Origin: an uncultured Clostridia bacterium
GTDB taxonomy: Bacteria > Bacillota > Clostridia > UBA1381
Length of the DNA stretch: 64,000 bases
NCBI GenBank assembly: GCA_947623955.1
Contig: CANQIP010000056.1
Span: 1 to 64,000, forward strand
Direction of reading: 5' to 3'
A model generated the notes under the pieces. It did no database searches, had not been told where the DNA came from, and saw only the letters and a program-made list of their open reading frames with translations. The position numbers were made by a program, and so were the translations under genes. The first letter of the stretch is position 1. Each line of letters begins with the position of its first letter. Shown here piece by piece: positions 55,801 through 61,800 of this stretch.

Positions 55801-58800
55801 ATCAGAATTGTCGGCGAGGAAACAAAACCGCAGATTGCCGAAGAAAACGGCGTAACGGTAAACGGCTTTGCTGCAAATTCGCCTACGGAGGAAGAACCGA
55901 GATATACGTATTATGACATTCTTCCCAACGCGAGCAATGCGGTAGTGGGCGTAAAAGCGGCAAGCAAAAACCATTATGTTCAGATTGATAACGGTCCGAT
56001 AACAGCCGGCGGCTATGCAGAACTGACGGTTGAGATGCTGCTCTCGTTCGAGGACGAGATGGAGGTTCCGTTCAGACTGTACGCTGAGGAGGACGGCACT
56101 CCGATATATGAAAATGTTGTCGTTCTCAGACGGTTGAGCAGTGACTTCGGCATCAACCTTAAGGTTGATGATGATTCCGTTGTGGCGCAGAATTTGGACG
56201 GCTCGTACATTTATTACATCGACGGTACCGCTACGCAAGCCGATATATGGGCGCTTGCCGAGAATACCGGTTATGTTGTTGAGATAACGGGTCTTAACGG
56301 TATCTCGGGCGACAACAGCAGTGATACGTCTATGGGCGCCGAGATTACGACAGACCTTGAGGATGTAATAAACAGTAACTTTACAGAGGTAACAATTAAG
56401 GTTACGCCGAGTGATCCGTCGATTACGGGAACAGCCAACTATACGCTCTATATATACAAAAAGAGCAATAATGCCAATATCGCATCGGTAACGGCAAACC
56501 CGGATGATCCCGATAAGACGAATATCGATACAAATTCAGATGATGTATATACCGATAAAGACGGTACGGAGTACGAGGCATTCCACGTATTTATTCCGGA
56601 GCCGAAAGATCTTACGAATTACCTGCTCTTTGATCTTGCGGTAAAGGTTGACGACATAAATGCGGCTGTAACGATGTTTGACGAAGTACCGTTCAGGGAT
56701 ACGCAGAACGGAGTTGCGCAGTCGAGAATTTCAAGACTCGTGCCGGAATATGATTATGACGGTGATGCTAAGAATGATTCGTATCTCGTTCCCGTAACGG
56801 TTACATCACAGAGCGGTAATACAAAGAAGTATTACATCATCGTTACGCCGACGGATATGAATATATCGCTATCCGTAACGTACAACAATGAAAAGATTGA
56901 AAAGGAAAGCACAAGCAATGACTTTATCGTATACATTCCGTCTACGATGCTCAATGCGACTGTCAACCTGACTGCGGAAAACAGTGTTATTACGTACATA
57001 AGAGACGTAACCAATCCGACAAATACGACTTCCGCAGCAATCAACAAAAATAAATACAACCTGTCGGCAAGTTCAGACCATACATACGAGGTTGAAATCG
57101 TAAAGGATGGCTCGGCATTTACAAAGCTGTACAGAGTTATAATTTCACCGCAGAGTACGGATACCGGCATTGATGTAACCGTAAACGGCATAACCGCGAA
57201 CTGGGTAAGCGCCGGCGGCGGTTACTATGACGGAAGTCTCGCGATAGATGAAACTGACGCGAATATCATAGTAAAAGCCAATAACAGGTACACGAGACTG
57301 GCGATAAGCCCCTCGGGTACAACGCTTACAAAGGCTGATATACGCGATAAAGGAACCACATCGGCTATCTATACAATTCCGCTGTCGGAAGCGATGACGG
57401 ACGATACGGCAAGATATTACACAATTTATATCCTGCCTCAGGATACCGATATGGGTATTACGACGAGACGTCTCCGTATTATAAGACGCAGCGCGGATAA
57501 CGATATTATCAGTGTTAAACGCGGTACGGAAGATGCGGAAAAAGAGACCGTAGCCGATGAAGAAGGAAATGAAGATACGACGTATGTATTCTATCTTGAC
57601 GATATGACAACAACGCCGGCTATCGACATTGAGGCATCCGAAAAGGCTACGCTCAGAGTAGGATATTACGACGGTAATTCAAAATGGCACAATAACGGTT
57701 CGGCGACCGCTGCGGCAAACAGCGATGCGTCGGGCTGGACAGCCGATAACACATGGCACAATTCTATACCTGCCAATGCTAACGGCGGTAAGTATGTAAT
57801 CGAAGTAACGGCAGAAAACGGAGAAACCAAGACATATGGTCTTGAATTCCGCGAGAAGTCGTCCGATACAACGATTAAGAGCATAGTTACCGAGAAGGGT
57901 CAGGACGGCGAATATAATGTCGATATGTCGCCGCAGCTGGTATTTGAGGCTGTTGTTCCGAACGACAGAACAGAAATCGAAATTACGCTCAACGACAGTC
58001 ATGCGAGACTTATGAATGTCGTTGAGGTTGACGCGCCCAACGATGCGGCGAATGTAGTCGCAGCAACCGTAGACAAGGGTAAGTCAGACAGCGGAGCATT
58101 CTTGCGAGTACTCTCCGACGGCGTTGAAATCGGTCAGATGAAGTATCTGAGAATGATAGTTCAGCCGCAGAAGGAAAGCGCGCCTGTCAAGAACTATTAC
58201 CTGCTTTTGAAGGGCGCGTCGGACGACCTGTCGCTTGATTCGGTACAGGTAAATGACGACACGCAGACAGAAGACGACGCTATAGAGAATAAGCTCAAAT
58301 ATGTCTTCAGCGTTCCGACCGATACGACTAACGCGGATGTTAAAGTTACGGCAAACGCACTCGCTAAGATTGTGGGTCTCAACGGAACGGCTATGCCGCT
58401 GCCGTACTCAAACGTATGGAGCAAAGCCGCCTATGAGCTTTCCGAGCGTGAGGTTACGGAAATTCTTGTAGAGGTACGTTCACAGCTCTATGTTGACGAT
58501 GTTCGTACCCCGAATGCCAAGAGGACGTATTCGGTTAACATTTACAAGAACAGCAATAACACTGATATCGGTGAAGTTATAGTAAACGGCATTAACGCAA
58601 TTCCGCGCAAGAACAATCCGACAATCTATGAAATAGCAATTCCGTCCGATTCGGGCAGTGAGGCGGAAATTATTATCCGCACGTCAAGCGGTATTGCCGA
58701 GATAAGTCTTAAAAACAAGAACGGTGCGCCCGACGTAAAGAGGGGCGAGCTTATCGCGACAAGGTATCTCGACTCGCCGAGCGTTACAACCGTAAACGAG

Positions 58801-61800
58801 TTTGACTTTACAATTACCTCATCGTCAGACTTAGTTAAGCAGAATTACATTCTGTATGTATATACCGATTACGAGAATGTAAACGCTAAGACGGTTTACC
58901 TGAACAAAAAGAGACTTACGGCGGGAGCGTCGACAGATGTTGACATCTCATTGCTGTCGCTCGAACCTGTTTCGGAAGAGCGTGTTTACACTGCGATAGT
59001 AAATAAGAGAGGACCGGTTGATATTTCAATCGTTCCGGAAGGTAACATGGCTAAAGTTCAGCTTTACGGCAACGGTATTTCCGAGGAAAGCCCGCTCGTA
59101 AGCGACAGCAGCTACGGTTACGTATTCGAAAATCTCAATCTTGACACAGTTCGTGATACCGTATACCAATTCAGACTTACAAGCTATGACGGTAAAATCG
59201 TAAGCGACCCGTATGAAATAGTTATTAAGTACGAAGAGGCATCCGATGCGGCTCTCAAGAGTGTTGAGTTTGACGGTATAGAAGCGGAAAAACTTGACAA
59301 CTTCACAAATACATACGCGGTAAGAACGGATACGATTGTAAAAGACGGTGTTCTTGTTCTCACAGCGTCAAATAAGGATGCGGTTATCAACTTCAGAAAT
59401 CAGCCTACGGTTGAAGGCGTACTGAAATACTCGTATGTATTTACGGACAACAGCCCGATAACGACTCTTGACTTCTCCGTATCGTCCAAGGACGGAAGTG
59501 TAAGCAAGAACTATAAGCTTTACATTGTAAGAGCCAATGAGGGCGCGAACGAAGTTTACGTAAACGGCAACAAGGTTGACAAGACATCCGACGGATATGT
59601 TTACGAAGTGAATTATCAGGCTACGACGGCTGAAGTTCTCGTAGTTGCCGGCAGCGAGATTTCACGGGTTGAATTTAACGGCGTTTCTGCCGCGCATAAG
59701 AATAAGCAGGCGGTTACGCTGACGGGTAATGAAACGGTTGTTCCCGTAAAGATTTACTCGTATCCGTACGATAATGCACTTAATGTGGTTGAGGAGCAGA
59801 TTAAGCTTGTGAAACAGGATGTTTCACTCAGCTTGTCAAGCGTACAGATCAAGTCGAAGTCCGACTCTGATTACAGAACGATAGTTCCCGACAGATACGG
59901 TAACTATCTCGCGTCAATACCGGCGTCCGACAACAGTGTGGATGCTGTTATCGTGGTACGTGATGTCGCGGAAGTAGGACTTATCAGAGTAAAAGACGGC
60001 GAAGATAACCAGCTGCTCATGCAGGGCAAGGTACAAATTGCCGTAGAGAATATTTCCGACCTTGCGGCGGAGAACCTGTTCTACATCGTTCTCAGCAACG
60101 GTACAAAGAACGGAAGATACGAACTGAAGATAGTTAAGGAGAACGGTAACACAAACGTTGCCACAGTTATTGCCGAAAGAGGCAATCCCGATGAGGAGTA
60201 CATTGCTAAGAATGCCTCGTGCGGCGGCGGTGAGGACGTTGCTCCCGAAGATCCCGACGGCAGTGAGAAATATCCGTTTGAGATTACAAGCGCCGCGGAA
60301 CTTCAAGATATACAGAAAGACCTTGACGCTCACTATATACTGAAGGACGACATCAATATGTCAAGCTTTAAGTGGACTCCGATAGGTACGTCGTCGTCAC
60401 CGTTTACGGGCAGCCTTAACGGTAACGGAAAGACGATTTCAAATCTTGAAATTAACGCGTCCGAGAGCGACAGCGATTACGGTCTGTTCGGCTGGAACAA
60501 CGGTAAGCTTGAGAACTTCAAGCTTGAAAATGTAAATATAATAGCGAACGAATCGGCTGACGACCAGTATGTGGGCGCGGTTGCCGGCGTCAACTATGGA
60601 GACGGAACAATCAGCCAAGTTGCGGTTTCGTCCGGTTCAATTCACTCTGCGCACGCGGCAGGCGGTATTGCGGGTGAGAACAAGGGAACGATTAAAGATT
60701 CGTACAACAAAGCCAATGTTTCCTCCGAACTTTACGCGGGAGGTATCGCCGGTATCAATGACGGCACAATAGAGAATGTTTACAGCGTAGGCGTTATTTC
60801 AACCTCGTCCGCAGTAAATCCCGACGAAATAACGGCAGGTATTGCGGTTAACTCCGAGGACGGTAATATTGCAAATGCATACACAAATATTCCGAATAGG
60901 ATTGATGCAATAACTAATAACGGCAAGGTGACGAACAGTAAGCCCGTTCTTCCCGACGAGCTTAAAGATCGCGAAACATTTAACGGCTGGAACTTCAATA
61001 CAGTATGGACAATGTTTACGGCACAGTATCCGACGCTTATGGCGCAGACTGCCGACGCGGATATTTCAACATTGAATATTCCCGACGGCAGCGCCGAAAG
61101 ACCGTTTGAAATTACATCGGCGGTAGGCTTAATGAGTATCGGAAATGACGCTGACAGTCTCACCAAGCATTATGTATTGAAGAATAATATTTCGTTCCTG
61201 ACGAGTGACTCGAAACATATCGCATTTGACCCGATAGGCGACGAAACCACTCCGTTTACGGGAACTCTCGACGGTAACGGATATGCGATAACCGACCTTG
61301 TTATCAATTCCGCAAAGACTGTAGACGGTACGGCTTATACCGCAATGTTTGCGGTGAACGACGGCGTTATCAAGAATCTCGTTGTCCGTCCCGCGACAAT
61401 CGGCAGCGCGTCAGCAGATAACGCGGCGGTAATCACCGGCGTAAACAACGGTACAATTTCTCAGGTTGCCGTTGTTGCTGGTGAGGTCACAGGCACACGC
61501 TCCGCTGGTATTGCGATAGTAAATAACAACACAATCGAAAATTCGTACGTCAAGGATATAGACCTTGTAAGCGACGACGGCTCGGCAGGCATAGTTATCA
61601 ATAACAGTGCGGACGGCAGTATCAGCTATGTATACAGCATGGTCGATGTGTCACAGGTATTGCAGAATGCCGCGTCAATCGCGGTTAAAAACGAGGGCAG
61701 CATCAGCTACTCGCATGCGCAGACAGGAACGCCGTTTACCATTGACGACCCGTCGGCAAGCAACGGCGTCGGCAACAGCGTTCTGTCAGCAAGAGATATG